Shown: piece after piece, positions 1-10,254 of the stretch
How positions within the stretch are numbered: the first letter of the stretch is position 1
Layout: every line of letters begins with the position of its first letter
Assembly (NCBI RefSeq): GCF_963668385.1
Contig: NZ_OY764327.1
Span: 806,001 to 870,000, forward strand
Length of the DNA stretch: 64,000 bases
Source: an uncultured Carboxylicivirga sp.
GTDB lineage: Bacteria; Bacteroidota; Bacteroidia; Bacteroidales; Marinilabiliaceae
Direction: 5' to 3'
Program-made: the position numbers and the translations under genes
Notes under the pieces: model-generated
Database searches by the model: none
The model's input: the letters and a program-made list of their open reading frames with translations, nothing else
Told to the model about the DNA's origin: nothing

Positions 1-1
1 T

Positions 2-3000
2 CCGGTTAAATCCAATTTAGGAGATAAGTACGATACCTATATTAAAGCCTTTGGTTATAATAAAGAAGATTTTGACCATATCATAAAACCAATGGCAACT
101 ACTGCGGGCGAACCGATCGGATCAATGGGGAACGATACTCCAATTGCCGCCTTATCGGACAAACCGCAACGCTTATTTTCTTATTTCCGTCAATTATTTG
201 CTCAGGTAACCAATCCTCCTATTGATCCAATTCGTGAAGGATTGGTAATGGCACTAACTAACTATATTGGTTCTGTATCTAAAAATTTACTTAGCGAAGA
301 ACCATCCCAATGTCGCTCGATTAAATTCGAGAGTCCAATCATGACAAACAATGATTTGGCTAAGATTAAGGATTTCCGTCGTGAAGAATTTACCCACATT
401 ACCATTCCAATGGTATATAAGGTAAAAGATGGAAAAAAAGGCCTTGAAAAGGCAATTGATGCAATTTGCACAGCTGCAGAAAAAGCAGTTGACGAAGGAA
501 AAAATTATATCATTTTAAGCGATAAGGATATTGATGCAGAACATGCAGCTATACCATCTTTACTTGCCACTGCGGCAACACATCACCACTTGATTAAAGC
601 TAAAAAGCGTATGCAGGTGGGATTAGTTGTTGAAACAGGTGAGGCCAGAGAGGTGATGCACTTTGCATTGTTATTAGGATATGGTGCTTCTGTAATCAAT
701 CCTTATGTATGCTTTGCTGTATTAGACGAATTAACTTCTTCGGGTAAAATTGATATTGACTTCCCAGAAGCTCGTCGAAACTATATCAAAGCTGTTGATA
801 AAGGTCTGCTTAAGATCTTCTCAAAAATGGGAATCAGCACCTTGAGAAGTTATCATGGATCGCAAATTTTCGAAGCATTAGGTATTTCTGACGAAGTTAT
901 CAACAAATGCTTTATTGGTACACCTTCTAAAATTGGTGGTATCGGATTCGAAGAGATTGCTAAAGAAAGTGCAATAGATCATGCAAAAGCTTTTGCCCCC
1001 ACTTTCAATAAAAATCCATTTGACTCCAAAGGAAGCTATGCTTATCGCAAATACGGTGAGAAGCACGGATGGAACCCTGAAACCATTGGTTTATTGCAAT
1101 GGGCAACATCGCAAAACGATTATTCTAAATACAAAGAATATAGCCAACGCGTTGATAAGGATAATCAAACCCCTCTATTTTTAAGAGGTTTGATGAAATT
1201 CCGCAAAGGAAAATCAATCGATATCAACGAGGTAGAACCTGTAGAAGCAATTATGAAACGCTTCGTAACAGGAGCCATGTCGTATGGTTCGATTTCAAAA
1301 GAAGCACACGAGGCAATGGCAAGAGCCATGAATACTGTTGGCGGACGAAGCAACACCGGAGAAGGTGGTGAGGATGCCGAAAGATTCAAAAGCGATGCCC
1401 GTAGTTCAATCAAACAAATTGCGAGTGGTAGATTTGGTGTTACTAATAACTACCTCGTAAATGCCGATGAACTTCAAATTAAAATTGCACAGGGTGCTAA
1501 GCCAGGTGAAGGTGGTCAGTTACCAGGATTTAAAGTAGATAAGATTATAGCCCGTTTACGTAATTCAACACCGGGTATTACATTAATATCGCCTCCTCCT
1601 CACCACGATATTTATTCTATTGAGGATTTGGCTCAGTTAATCTACGACCTTAAAAACACCAATCCGTCGGCACGAATCAGTGTAAAACTGGTATCGGAAA
1701 ATGGAGTTGGAACAGTTGCTGCAGGTGTAGCTAAAGCTCATGCCGATCTTATTGTTATTAGTGGAACTGAAGGAGGTACAGGTGCCAGCCCAACAAGTTC
1801 GATTAAACATGCAGGTCTGCCTGTTGAAATAGGTTTGGCTGAAACACAACAAACATTGGTAATGAATAACCTTCGTGGAAGGGTTAAAATTCAAACTGAT
1901 GGACAGTTAAAAACTGGTTTAGATGTTGTTAAAATGGCCATGTTAGGAGCCGAAGAGTACGGTTTTGCAACTTCAGCATTAGTTACCTTAGGATGTATCA
2001 TGATGCGTAAGTGCCACTTAAATACTTGCCCTGCTGGTATTGCCACTCAAGATAAGGAATTAAGAGAACGCTTTATAGGTAAATATAAATACGTTGTTAA
2101 CTTCTTTAACTTTATCGCTCAGGAAGTTCGTGAGGTTTTAGCCGAATTGGGTTATAAATCATTAGATGAAGTAATTGGCCGAAGCGATTTATTAGAGCAA
2201 AACAAAGACGTTGCCAACTGGAAGTCGAAAGGTATCGACCTTAGCAAACTATTGTATTTCCCAGAAGAAGGTAAAAAATATCCACTTAAAAATACAACCA
2301 TACAAGATCATAAGATTGATGATGTATTGGATCGTAGCCTGATAAAAGCAGCTCAACCAGCTCTTTTAAATCAACAAAAAGTTTGGATTGCGAAAGATAT
2401 TCATAATGTTGACCGTACTGCAGGTGCAATGCTTTCGGGTGAAGTTTCCAAAAAATACGGAGAAGCAGGATTACCAAAAAATACAATCAACTGTACTTTT
2501 AAAGGTTCTGCCGGACAAAGTTTTGGAGCTTTTCTTGCAAGAGGTGTAAGTTTTAAATTGGAAGGAGATGCAAACGATTACCTTGGTAAAGGTCTTTCTG
2601 GAGGTAAAATTATTGTTGTACCACCTCATGGATCCGATTTTGTTCCTGAAGAAAACATCATAATTGGTAATACCGTTTTATATGGAGCTACAGATGGTTT
2701 TGTATATGTGCGAGGGGTTGCAGGCGAACGTTTTGCTGTACGTAACTCAGGAGCCTATGCAGTTGTTGAAGGTGTAGGAGACCACTGTTGTGAATACATG
2801 ACTGGTGGAAGAGTTGCTGTTCTTGGAAAAACAGGCCGTAACTTCGCAGCCGGTATGAGTGGTGGAATTGCCTATGTACTTGATGAAGATGGAAACTTTG
2901 ACTATTACTGTAATAAAGGTTTGGTTGATTTAACTCCTGTTGAAGACAACGTTGACATTAAGGAGTTACAATTTATGCTTAACAAACACTTGTTGCATAC

Positions 3001-3166
3001 TAATAGTGAAAAAGCTCAGGAGATATTAGTCAATTGGACTCAATACTTACCTAAATTCGTGAAGGTTATTCCTTTTGAATATAAAAAGGTATTGCAAGAA
3101 CAAAAGATTAAAGAGCTTGAACAAAAGTTGCGTGAAACAGAAGACGCTCCATTTATTAGAGAATAG
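2..3166 (+). CDS. gltB: glutamate synthase (GOGAT) large subunit, 5'-truncated by window edge
   Basis: The frame is open from base 2 to the TAG at 3164-3166, so the gene begins outside the window; the ATG at 92 is internal. About 1,055 C-terminal residues of a usual ~1,500 are present. The N-terminal class II amidotransferase domain, which releases ammonia from glutamine, is therefore off-window. Visible are the central and FMN-binding glutamate synthase domains, with the GGQLPGFKV region, the [3Fe-4S] cysteine cluster in RKCHLNTCPAGIATQ, and the C-terminal GXGXG beta-helix domain. It makes glutamate from 2-oxoglutarate and glutamine-derived ammonia together with GltD, which follows 92 bp downstream across a strong hairpin. 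Confidence 0.97.
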   Translation, partial: PVKSNLGDKYDTYIKAFGYNKEDFDHIIKPMATTAGEPIGSMGNDTPIAALSDKPQRLFSYFRQLFAQVTNPPIDPIREGLVMALTNYIGSVSKNLLSEEPSQCRSIKFESPIMTNNDLAKIKDFRREEFTHITIPMVYKVKDGKKGLEKAIDAICTAAEKAVDEGKNYIILSDKDIDAEHAAIPSLLATAATHHHLIKAKKRMQVGLVVETGEAREVMHFALLLGYGASVINPYVCFAVLDELTSSGKIDIDFPEARRNYIKAVDKGLLKIFSKMGISTLRSYHGSQIFEALGISDEVINKCFIGTPSKIGGIGFEEIAKESAIDHAKAFAPTFNKNPFDSKGSYAYRKYGEKHGWNPETIGLLQWATSQNDYSKYKEYSQRVDKDNQTPLFLRGLMKFRKGKSIDINEVEPVEAIMKRFVTGAMSYGSISKEAHEAMARAMNTVGGRSNTGEGGEDAERFKSDARSSIKQIASGRFGVTNNYLVNADELQIKIAQGAKPGEGGQLPGFKVDKIIARLRNSTPGITLISPPPHHDIYSIEDLAQLIYDLKNTNPSARISVKLVSENGVGTVAAGVAKAHADLIVISGTEGGTGASPTSSIKHAGLPVEIGLAETQQTLVMNNLRGRVKIQTDGQLKTGLDVVKMAMLGAEEYGFATSALVTLGCIMMRKCHLNTCPAGIATQDKELRERFIGKYKYVVNFFNFIAQEVREVLAELGYKSLDEVIGRSDLLEQNKDVANWKSKGIDLSKLLYFPEEGKKYPLKNTTIQDHKIDDVLDRSLIKAAQPALLNQQKVWIAKDIHNVDRTAGAMLSGEVSKKYGEAGLPKNTINCTFKGSAGQSFGAFLARGVSFKLEGDANDYLGKGLSGGKIIVVPPHGSDFVPEENIIIGNTVLYGATDGFVYVRGVAGERFAVRNSGAYAVVEGVGDHCCEYMTGGRVAVLGKTGRNFAAGMSGGIAYVLDEDGNFDYYCNKGLVDLTPVEDNVDIKELQFMLNKHLLHTNSEKAQEILVNWTQYLPKFVKVIPFEYKKVLQEQKIKELEQKLRETEDAPFIRE

Positions 3167-3188
3167 TATTTAAAGAATAATTAAGAGC

Positions 3189-3245
3189 AAACCGGGATAA
3201 TGAGAACGAGTGAGGTTCAAAGGAACCACTCCCGGTTTTTCTTTT
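3189..3245 (+). terminator. intercistronic hairpin between gltB and gltD
   Basis: AAACCGGGA at 3189-3197 pairs with TCCCGGTTT at 3230-3238, and an inner GAGTG..GGTTC / GAACC.CTC stem extends it; a T-rich run follows. It has intrinsic-terminator shape but lies between two subunit genes, so partial read-through, processing or attenuation that lowers gltD expression is the likely role (inference). Confidence 0.7.
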
Positions 3246-3258
3246 AAAACATAAGATT

Positions 3259-4677
3259 ATGGCAGATCCCAAAGGATTCATGAATATAGCCCGAAAAGAA
3301 GGTGGAAATCGTCCTATTAGCGAACGTGTTGATGATTATGGTGAAGTTGAGCAAACGCTAAACCAAGAAGATCGCGTCCTTCAGGCATCTCGTTGTATGG
3401 ATTGTGGTATTCCATTCTGCCACTGGGCTTGCCCTGTTGGAAGTAAAATTCCAGAATGGCAAGATGCAGTATACAAAGGTGAATGGAAACTTGCCAGTGA
3501 TATCCTTCACTCAACCAATAGTTTCCCGGAATTTACAGGACGTATTTGTCCCAATCCATGTGAGAAATCATGTGTATTAGCTATACATAAAGAAGCTGTT
3601 ACCATTCGTGAAAACGAAGCTTCAATTGTTGAAAAAGCTTTTAAAGAAGGCTTCGTTCAACCTCGCATACCAGTTCACCGAACAGGTAAAAAAGTTGCAG
3701 TTGTAGGTTCTGGACCTGCAGGTATGTCGGCAGCCGACTTATTAAATCAGGCAGGTCACACTGTTACCTTATTTGAGAAAGACGATGCCATTGGTGGATT
3801 ACTTCGCTATGGTATTCCTGATTTTAAATTAAATAAAAAGGTAATTGATCGCCGTTTGGCCATCTTTGAACAAGAAGGTATTATTTTCAAAACTAATACT
3901 GCAGTTGGAACGGATGTTAGCGGAGAAGAACTTTTGAAAGAATTCGATGCTGTTGTTCTAACAATTGGAGCAATGAAACCACGTGATTTACCTGTTGAAG
4001 GTCGTGAGTTGGAAGGGGTTCATTTTGCAATGGACTTTTTAAAGCAACAAAACAAAGTAAATCGTGGCGAACAATTCTCTGCTGAAGAAAGATTACTTGC
4101 TACAGGTAAAAATGTATTGGTAATAGGTGGTGGTGATACAGGAAGTGACTGTGTTGGTACGTCAAATCGACAAAAAGCAAAATCGGTTACTCAAATAGAA
4201 ATTTTACCAAAACCGCCAGAAGATCGTGCTCCTGGAAATCCATGGCCTTACTGGCCTACAGTATTAAAAACATCTACTTCTCATGAAGAGGGATGTGAAA
4301 GACGGTGGAGTTTAAATACCAAACGTTTCATCGGTGAAAACGGAAAACTAAAACAAGTAGAATTAGTTGAAGTAGAATGGACCAAAGATGAAAATGGTCA
4401 ATGGAAAATGGCAGAAAAACCAGGCACTAACGAAATCAAAGATATAGAGTTAGTACTTTTATCTATGGGATTTGTAAGCCCAGTTCATGAAGGTATTGTT
4501 ACAGAATTTGGATTAGATCTTGACGGACGTGGTAACATTAAAGTCGACGAGAACTATCAAACAAGTAAAGATAAAGTATTTGCTGCAGGTGATGCATCAA
4601 ACGGTGCCAGCCTAGTTGTTACCGCTATTGCAAAAGGTCGCGAAGCAGCAGAAAAAGTACACGACTTTTTAAGCTAA
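3259..4677 (+). CDS. gltD: glutamate synthase small subunit
   Basis: This 472-residue flavoprotein passes electrons from NAD(P)H through FAD and Fe-S centres to GltB. The N-terminus carries the cysteine-rich ferredoxin-like part (CMDCGIPFCHWACP, then CPNPCEKSC). An FAD Rossmann motif VVGSGPAG lies near residue 150, and a second nucleotide motif VIGGGDTG near 290 serves NADPH binding. The C-terminal VFAAGDASNGASLVV segment is the usual FAD-contacting end of the family. Length is normal. It follows gltB in the same direction, and the pair is followed by a clear terminator. Confidence 0.97.
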   Translation: MADPKGFMNIARKEGGNRPISERVDDYGEVEQTLNQEDRVLQASRCMDCGIPFCHWACPVGSKIPEWQDAVYKGEWKLASDILHSTNSFPEFTGRICPNPCEKSCVLAIHKEAVTIRENEASIVEKAFKEGFVQPRIPVHRTGKKVAVVGSGPAGMSAADLLNQAGHTVTLFEKDDAIGGLLRYGIPDFKLNKKVIDRRLAIFEQEGIIFKTNTAVGTDVSGEELLKEFDAVVLTIGAMKPRDLPVEGRELEGVHFAMDFLKQQNKVNRGEQFSAEERLLATGKNVLVIGGGDTGSDCVGTSNRQKAKSVTQIEILPKPPEDRAPGNPWPYWPTVLKTSTSHEEGCERRWSLNTKRFIGENGKLKQVELVEVEWTKDENGQWKMAEKPGTNEIKDIELVLLSMGFVSPVHEGIVTEFGLDLDGRGNIKVDENYQTSKDKVFAAGDASNGASLVVTAIAKGREAAEKVHDFLS

Positions 4678-4745
4678 GTCAAGTCATTACCATTTATTGG
4701 TGATGAATATCTCTTAAATTATCAATTAGAGTTGTTACTGAAAGA

Positions 4746-4777
4746 CCGGATATCCATTAATGAATATCCGGCTTTTT
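4746..4777 (+). terminator. intrinsic terminator after gltD
   Basis: CCGGATAT at 4746-4753 pairs with ATATCCGG at 4764-4771, followed by CTTTTTC. It ends the gltBD unit just before the convergent amidase gene. Confidence 0.8.
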
Positions 4778-4793
4778 CATATAATAAAGTAGT

Positions 4794-6398
4794 CTACTCC
4801 AATAAACTATTTTTAAATGCAGGAACAATTCGCTTTTTACTTGCTATCTCATATGCATAACTCAACTGTATTAAACGACTCTCGGTCCAGGCTTTCCCAA
4901 AAAAAGATACTCCAATAGGTAATCCTTTTATATTTCCTGCAGGAACAGTAACACTTGGATAACCAGCTACAGCAGCCAACTGCGAACTTCCACCTCCAAA
5001 ATTGTCTCCATTAACAAAATCAATTACCCAAGCGGCTCCATTAGTGGGGGCAATCATCGCATCAAGCTTATACTTATCTACAATAGCATCTATTCCTTTA
5101 TTGCGCGAAAGTTCTCTACATTTTTTTAATGCTTCATGATACTTTTTATCTTCCAATCCTTTTGTTTGATCCGACATCTCAAGGATTTCCTGGGCAAACC
5201 AAGGCATTTCATTCGCAGTATTTTTTCGATTATACTCTATCAAATCTGTTAATGTACGATATGGTAATTCGGGATGAGCTGTAAGATAATTATTGATCCC
5301 ATCCTTAAATTCACATTGCAAAACAGTCCATTCATATTTACCCAACTCAGCTAGATCTTTATCGATATCAACTTCAATAACATCAGCTCCCTGATTTTTT
5401 AAAGCAGAAACAACCTCATCCATTATAGCCGATACCCGTGCATCAAATAGCGATAACTTCTTTAGATAACCAATTCGCGAACCTGACAAGGCGAACTCAT
5501 CAAAGTTTAGATAAATTCCAAAATCATCAGGTTGTTGCATGGTCGCTTCATCTTTTTTATCCTTAAAATTTAAAGCTGTTAATAACAATGCTGCATCTCT
5601 TACGGTTTTTCCCATTGGTCCGGCAGTATCCTGACTTACAGAGATGGGTACAATACCCGTTCTCGACCAAGTACCAACAGTTGGTTTGATTCCTACAACT
5701 CCATTAATACCACATGGGCATACAATTGAACCATCGGTTTCGGTGCCTATAGCCAATGGTGCCAGATTCGCAGAAACTGCAACAGCAGAACCGGATGAGG
5801 ATCCGCATGGCGTTCGATCTAATACGTATGGATTTCTTGTTTGTCCACCTCTTCCACTCCAACCACTACTGGAATTATTTGATCTAAAATTGGCCCACTC
5901 ACTTAAATTTGTTTTTCCAAGGAGTACTGCTCCAGCTTTTCTCAATTGACTTATAATAAATGCATCCTCAGCTGCTTTATTACTCATCAAAGCCAAAGAG
6001 CCTGCGGTTGTTACCATTTTATCATTTGTATCAATATTGTCTTTAATAAGAACCGGGATACCATGTAAAGGACCTCTTAATTTCCCAGCTAGCCTCTCTT
6101 TATCCAAATTCTCTGCAATTTGCAGTGCATCAGGATTTATTTCAACCACAGCTTTAGTCAATTCTTTGTCAATGGTATTGATCCTACTTATATATAATTC
6201 TGTAATTTGTCTGCAGGTTAATTCTCCTTTATTCATTTTGGTTTGCAATGTTTGTACATCCATTTCCTCTAATTCAAATGGAGCTATAGCACCTTTTTCA
6301 ATTTCGTTAGTTGAATTACTATCTTTCGAATCGCATGCACTAACGCCCACTGCCATCCCTGCTAATACTGAATTAAGAATAAAATGTCTTCGTTTCAT
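4794..6398 (-). CDS. amidase-signature family hydrolase, exported lipoprotein-like
   Basis: Amidase-signature (GatA/AmiE-like) serine hydrolase. The Ser-cisSer-Lys triad is visible: Lys in IPVLIKDNID, the Ser/Gly loop GSSSGSA about 80 residues later, and the nucleophile Ser in ETDGS. The frame opens at 6428 (544 aa), but I prefer the internal Met at 6398 (534 aa), because it starts a clean signal, MKRRHFILNS, with a twin-arginine-like RR and a lipobox-like VSAC. That suggests an exported, lipid-anchored enzyme rather than the tRNA amidotransferase subunit; no gatB or gatC is nearby. The amide substrate cannot be read from sequence. Confidence 0.85.
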   Translation of the reverse strand: MKRRHFILNSVLAGMAVGVSACDSKDSNSTNEIEKGAIAPFELEEMDVQTLQTKMNKGELTCRQITELYISRINTIDKELTKAVVEINPDALQIAENLDKERLAGKLRGPLHGIPVLIKDNIDTNDKMVTTAGSLALMSNKAAEDAFIISQLRKAGAVLLGKTNLSEWANFRSNNSSSGWSGRGGQTRNPYVLDRTPCGSSSGSAVAVSANLAPLAIGTETDGSIVCPCGINGVVGIKPTVGTWSRTGIVPISVSQDTAGPMGKTVRDAALLLTALNFKDKKDEATMQQPDDFGIYLNFDEFALSGSRIGYLKKLSLFDARVSAIMDEVVSALKNQGADVIEVDIDKDLAELGKYEWTVLQCEFKDGINNYLTAHPELPYRTLTDLIEYNRKNTANEMPWFAQEILEMSDQTKGLEDKKYHEALKKCRELSRNKGIDAIVDKYKLDAMIAPTNGAAWVIDFVNGDNFGGGSSQLAAVAGYPSVTVPAGNIKGLPIGVSFFGKAWTESRLIQLSYAYEIASKKRIVPAFKNSLLE

Positions 6399-6582
6399 AG
6401 TTTTGATTGGATATGTTGATTTCATCATTATTAAATTTAAAGAAATTCATCCATAATAGCCACAATCTACTTTTGTATTGTGACAAATAAAGATTTATAT
6501 TGCCCGTTTAGAAGAATATTAAACTACAAGATACGTGTTTAGGGCACTTCCATTGTCTTAAAAGCAGAGTGAGGTTTCGCAT

Positions 6583-7791
6583 ATGAAAAAACATCTACAA
6601 ATACCGTTTCTATTTTTTATTCTTACAACTCTATTTTCAAGTTGTAGTAAGGATGATGACACCGAACAATTCAGTTCTTATAGTGCTGCGGAAGACAAAC
6701 AAAATATTGTTAATGCCGGAATTTATCTTGCTAATGAAACCAAAGGTTTGGCTCAAACTGAATTTGCAAAAGTATCGGTTAACCTAATGGATTACCTAAA
6801 ATTAGGAATTAGCAGCCGACAAAACTGGCTTTACACCATTACTGAAATTGGCAAAAACATGAATGAAGAAGCCTTCATTCAAACACAGTTCGAAGAGTTA
6901 ATGTCTGTAACCACGAATAGTTGCCACGACCTAAGTATTATTTGGAACCAAGGATATGGTATTTGGGAATGGAATACTCAAATATCTGATTTCGAACAAA
7001 TATCTGATGAAGGAGATGATATTACATTTTTATTCCCATCCGAAGCAAATTCAACTATCAATAACACATCTTTACGACTGTACGATTTTACTAATTATGA
7101 TGGATATTTTCCTGACAAAGGTGCAATATTAGAAAATGGTACAGTATTAAACGAGATACTCCAAAGTTTATACCTCGATATGAAAGTTGATGATAAACTC
7201 ATTGCATCGAGCAATATAATTATTGACTATTCAGACTGGGGCAATATTGAAAATATGAACCTAACATTTAATCCCATCCCATATTCTTTTCAGGGAGAGA
7301 TGCTAACTTTAAACGATAACGCATCATGGAGGTATACTTTAATGAGCGATGTTAATTTAGTCTTTGAACAATACATTGCCGGTACATATGAAGATAATTC
7401 CCAAACCAATCCTACTTTAAACAACATTTACTCTTCAACTCAAATAGATAACATTAAGCTTATAATAGAAGCAAACAGTGCCGACTTATTAGATGAAATA
7501 TCTGCTATAGAAAATAAAGAATTATTGGAAGAAGAATTAGCAAGCCAAAAAGCTACTAGTGTTAATAACAATACTAAGATTAGCCTAAGGTACGCAAATG
7601 ATGCTATTATTGCCATGGGTACACCAACAGTGCGAAATACAAACGAAGAAACAGATAAATGGATTCTGGACTTAGCCTTTAAATTTAGCGATGATTCAAA
7701 CGAATATTTAACCAAGCTAATTGATTACATCTATCTATTTGAAGATAATCTGGATCTTATTCTAAAGAAAACGCAAAACAAAATTAATTAG
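6583..7791 (+). CDS. uncharacterised lipoprotein
   Basis: This 402-residue protein has a type II signal peptide: MKKHLQIPF, then a hydrophobic stretch ending LFSSC, followed by acidic SKDDD. In Bacteroidota such a Cys lipobox followed by acidic residues often marks surface-exposed lipoproteins (family knowledge). The mature part is acidic, Asn-rich and has no motif I recognise; repeated short helical-looking segments occur near the C-terminus. It stands alone between the divergent amidase gene and a bidirectional terminator. Function unknown. Confidence 0.75.
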   Translation: MKKHLQIPFLFFILTTLFSSCSKDDDTEQFSSYSAAEDKQNIVNAGIYLANETKGLAQTEFAKVSVNLMDYLKLGISSRQNWLYTITEIGKNMNEEAFIQTQFEELMSVTTNSCHDLSIIWNQGYGIWEWNTQISDFEQISDEGDDITFLFPSEANSTINNTSLRLYDFTNYDGYFPDKGAILENGTVLNEILQSLYLDMKVDDKLIASSNIIIDYSDWGNIENMNLTFNPIPYSFQGEMLTLNDNASWRYTLMSDVNLVFEQYIAGTYEDNSQTNPTLNNIYSSTQIDNIKLIIEANSADLLDEISAIENKELLEEELASQKATSVNNNTKISLRYANDAIIAMGTPTVRNTNEETDKWILDLAFKFSDDSNEYLTKLIDYIYLFEDNLDLILKKTQNKIN

Positions 7792-7824
7792 ACTCTTGAT
7801 GCCATAGTTTATATAAATTAAAAG

Positions 7825-7856
7825 CAAAGAGGCAGCCACATTAGTCTGCCTCTTTG
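7825..7856. terminator. bidirectional terminator
   Basis: CAAAGAGGCAG at 7825-7835 pairs perfectly with CTGCCTCTTTG at 7846-7856. It lies between two converging genes (ends 7791 and 7866) and can serve both. Confidence 0.8.
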
Positions 7857-7865
7857 TGTAAGGCG

Positions 7866-8261
7866 TTATTCTTGATCAACTAAGTCTCCATTTTCAGCAA
7901 ACACGTCTTTTTTCTTTCGCCATAATAGGTAAAGAATACCACCTCGTGCAATTAAAAAAATAAAAATGGCAAATAATGGATTAATTAACGCCATTTTTAA
8001 ACCTCCAGCCAATAAACTTGGAGTTAATTCACCATGCGCAGACACATTATCAAACGCCATAATCAATCCGAAGGTTCTTCCTAAAAAGCCCCAGGCAAGA
8101 GTAAACCATCCCAAAGACTTTATTAAAGCAATTGATTTACCGTTATTCGATTTGTCTAATCCTGCCTTAACAATCATTACAATTATAACAATCATTAATG
8201 CTAATAATGGATAGGTAAAAAAGGGACCTCCATCGTTTAGTTTGCCAATTATTTCTCTCAT
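7866..8261 (-). CDS. small MotA/TolQ/ExbB-like membrane protein
   Basis: A 131-residue protein with three predicted membrane helices: residues ~17-34 (LLALMIVIIVMIV), ~48-68 (LGWFTLAWGFLGRTFGLI) and ~88-112 (INPLFAIFIFLIARGGILYLLW). The spacing and the Gly-rich LAGGLKMALINPLFA segment resemble the last two helices of the ExbB/TolQ/MotA proton-channel family. It is shorter than a full ExbB and has no ExbD/TolR partner beside it. I infer a membership in that superfamily, with function open. Confidence 0.6.
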   Translation of the reverse strand: MREIIGKLNDGGPFFTYPLLALMIVIIVMIVKAGLDKSNNGKSIALIKSLGWFTLAWGFLGRTFGLIMAFDNVSAHGELTPSLLAGGLKMALINPLFAIFIFLIARGGILYLLWRKKKDVFAENGDLVDQE

Positions 8262-8471
8262 AAGAATAAGTTTTATAAATACTACCCCAAATATAACCCT
8301 CTATTAATCACAGTAATTTAATTAACGATGGGTAGCTTATTCATTATGCTTTTCTACTTATTATCTTCTTAAATTGGAATATCATTCCTAATTTAGGTAA
8401 AAAAGAAACTTAATTATGCATTTGGTCGCTAAAAGAATACATAACAATATAAAAGCAGTATTATTGTAATA

Positions 8472-9536
8472 ATGTTAAAACCAATTAACATATCATTCAA
8501 AACAATATCTCTACACATACTATTTTGGATTGTTGTATGGTTTTTCTATTTCTATTTTTTTAGTTACAACTCAGATGACAAACTTTATATTACATGGTTT
8601 TCGAGTTGCTTACTACCCCTAACCATGGGCATTACTTACTTTATGGAACGATATCTTATTCCAAGATACTTACTCACAAAAAAGTATAAAACATTTGCCC
8701 TTTATTCATTTTATACATTTGTTGTATCGTCCTATCTGATTGTTCTGGCTCTTTACGGATGTTTGATATTCCTGCTACAGTTTAATACATCAGTTATGCC
8801 ACCCATGAGTAAGAACTTTCTTTTTATTTTAATGCTGGTTTATCTGATTGTGGGCATCATTAGCTTTATCCGTATTCTGAATAATAACTTTCAAACTGAT
8901 GCAAAAAATAAGGAACTTCAGAATAAGATTTTAGAAACACAGCTTCAACTTAAAGATCAAGAACTTCAGTATTTAAAACAACAAATTCATCCTCACTTTT
9001 TATTTAACACGCTTAATACCATTTATGGACTAGCCATAAAAAAATCAGAACATACTCCTGAAGTTATCCTACGTCTTTCTAATTTATTGGATTACATCCT
9101 GTACCAAATTCATCAGCCCCAGGTTGCTTTAAAAGAAGAAATCGCACATATCGAAGAATATATCGAACTAGAACAAATTCGGTTTAAAGATCATCTTTTG
9201 ATTAATTTCACAAAACACGTTAATGGAGATTCTATTACAACCGCTCCAATGTTACTGATTCCATTTGTTGAAAATGCATTTAAGCATGGTGAAATGATAA
9301 ATGGTTTTCTAACAATTAATATAGAAATAGAAGTAGAAAAATCGGTGTTAGTTTTTAAGATCACTAACAGTATCAGAGAAAATGAAGAAGAAAACAGAAA
9401 GGGAATTGGATTAAAGAATGTTCGTAAACGCCTTGATTTACATTATCACAACAATTATACATTATTGATTGAAACAAAACACAATTGGCATATGGTTACA
9501 TTAACTATTAACGACTTAAGACAATTTACCCCATGA
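8472..9536 (+). CDS. LytS/YpdA-type sensor histidine kinase
   Basis: A 354-residue kinase of the His_kinase (PF06580) type. Four hydrophobic segments fill residues ~10-140 without an obvious extracellular sensor domain. A coiled coil (~150-170) leads into the phospho-acceptor motif QQIHPHFLFN near residue 173. The N-box is PFVENAFKHGE, and GIGLKNVRKRL forms the G-box. The stop codon overlaps the start of the next gene in an ATGA, so kinase and regulator are translationally coupled. Confidence 0.92.
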   Translation: MLKPINISFKTISLHILFWIVVWFFYFYFFSYNSDDKLYITWFSSCLLPLTMGITYFMERYLIPRYLLTKKYKTFALYSFYTFVVSSYLIVLALYGCLIFLLQFNTSVMPPMSKNFLFILMLVYLIVGIISFIRILNNNFQTDAKNKELQNKILETQLQLKDQELQYLKQQIHPHFLFNTLNTIYGLAIKKSEHTPEVILRLSNLLDYILYQIHQPQVALKEEIAHIEEYIELEQIRFKDHLLINFTKHVNGDSITTAPMLLIPFVENAFKHGEMINGFLTINIEIEVEKSVLVFKITNSIRENEEENRKGIGLKNVRKRLDLHYHNNYTLLIETKHNWHMVTLTINDLRQFTP

Positions 9537-10249
9537 GTAAAATAATAAACTGCCTGATTGTTGATGATGAAATTACTGCCAGAGAAGTATTAGAAAGTCA
9601 TGTTGGTAAAATTGACAATATCCATTTGATTGCTTCGTGCAAAAATGCTTTGGAAGCTTTTCAATGGTTAGCTAAGCAATCCATTGATTTGATTTTTCTG
9701 GATATTAACATGCCAGAGATCTCGGGGCTTGATTTTGCCAAAACCATAAACAGAAATTGCAAAATAATTTTCACCACTGCTTATCGCGAATATGCTATTG
9801 ATGGATTTGATTTGCGTGCGGTCGACTACCTATTAAAGCCCATTGCTTTTGAAAGATTACTACAATCGGTTCAAAAATATCTGGATGAAACTCCTCAAAT
9901 ACAAAAAGTATCCATTGAAGAGCTTCAGGCAGATTGTAATGATTTTATTTTTGTTCGTTCTGATCGTAAAATGGTGAAGATTGACTTCAATGATATTTTA
10001 TACATCGAAAGTTTGAGCGATTATATTCGAATCCATATGACCAATCAGATTATAACTACTCGTGAAACCATTAGTAATATAGAGGTTAAACTTCCTACAC
10101 AGGACTTTATCCGAACTCATCGATCGTATATTATTGCCATTAAACACATCAAAGCATTTACTCACGAAACCATCGAAATTGCCAATCATGAATTACCCAT
10201 AAGCCGAAGCTATAAAAATGAGGTCATTGAACGTCTAGAAACCCTTTAA
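9533..10249 (+). CDS. LytTR-family response regulator
   Basis: A 238-residue regulator. The receiver domain spans residues ~5-120, with acidic pocket DDE (11-13), phospho-acceptor Asp57 in FLDINMPE, Thr in FTTAY, and Lys in LLKP. A LytTR DNA-binding domain follows (~140-236; VRSDRKMVKIDFNDILYIE, then FIRTHRSYII). It is the partner of the overlapping kinase gene. Targets are unknown; LytTR regulators usually bind paired imperfect direct repeats. Confidence 0.93.
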   Translation: MSKIINCLIVDDEITAREVLESHVGKIDNIHLIASCKNALEAFQWLAKQSIDLIFLDINMPEISGLDFAKTINRNCKIIFTTAYREYAIDGFDLRAVDYLLKPIAFERLLQSVQKYLDETPQIQKVSIEELQADCNDFIFVRSDRKMVKIDFNDILYIESLSDYIRIHMTNQIITTRETISNIEVKLPTQDFIRTHRSYIIAIKHIKAFTHETIEIANHELPISRSYKNEVIERLETL

Positions 10250-10254
10250 TATTG

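Noticed and set aside
7866-8261. Energy-transducing ExbB of a TonB system
   Set aside because: Too short and without ExbD or TonB beside it; kept as superfamily-like only.
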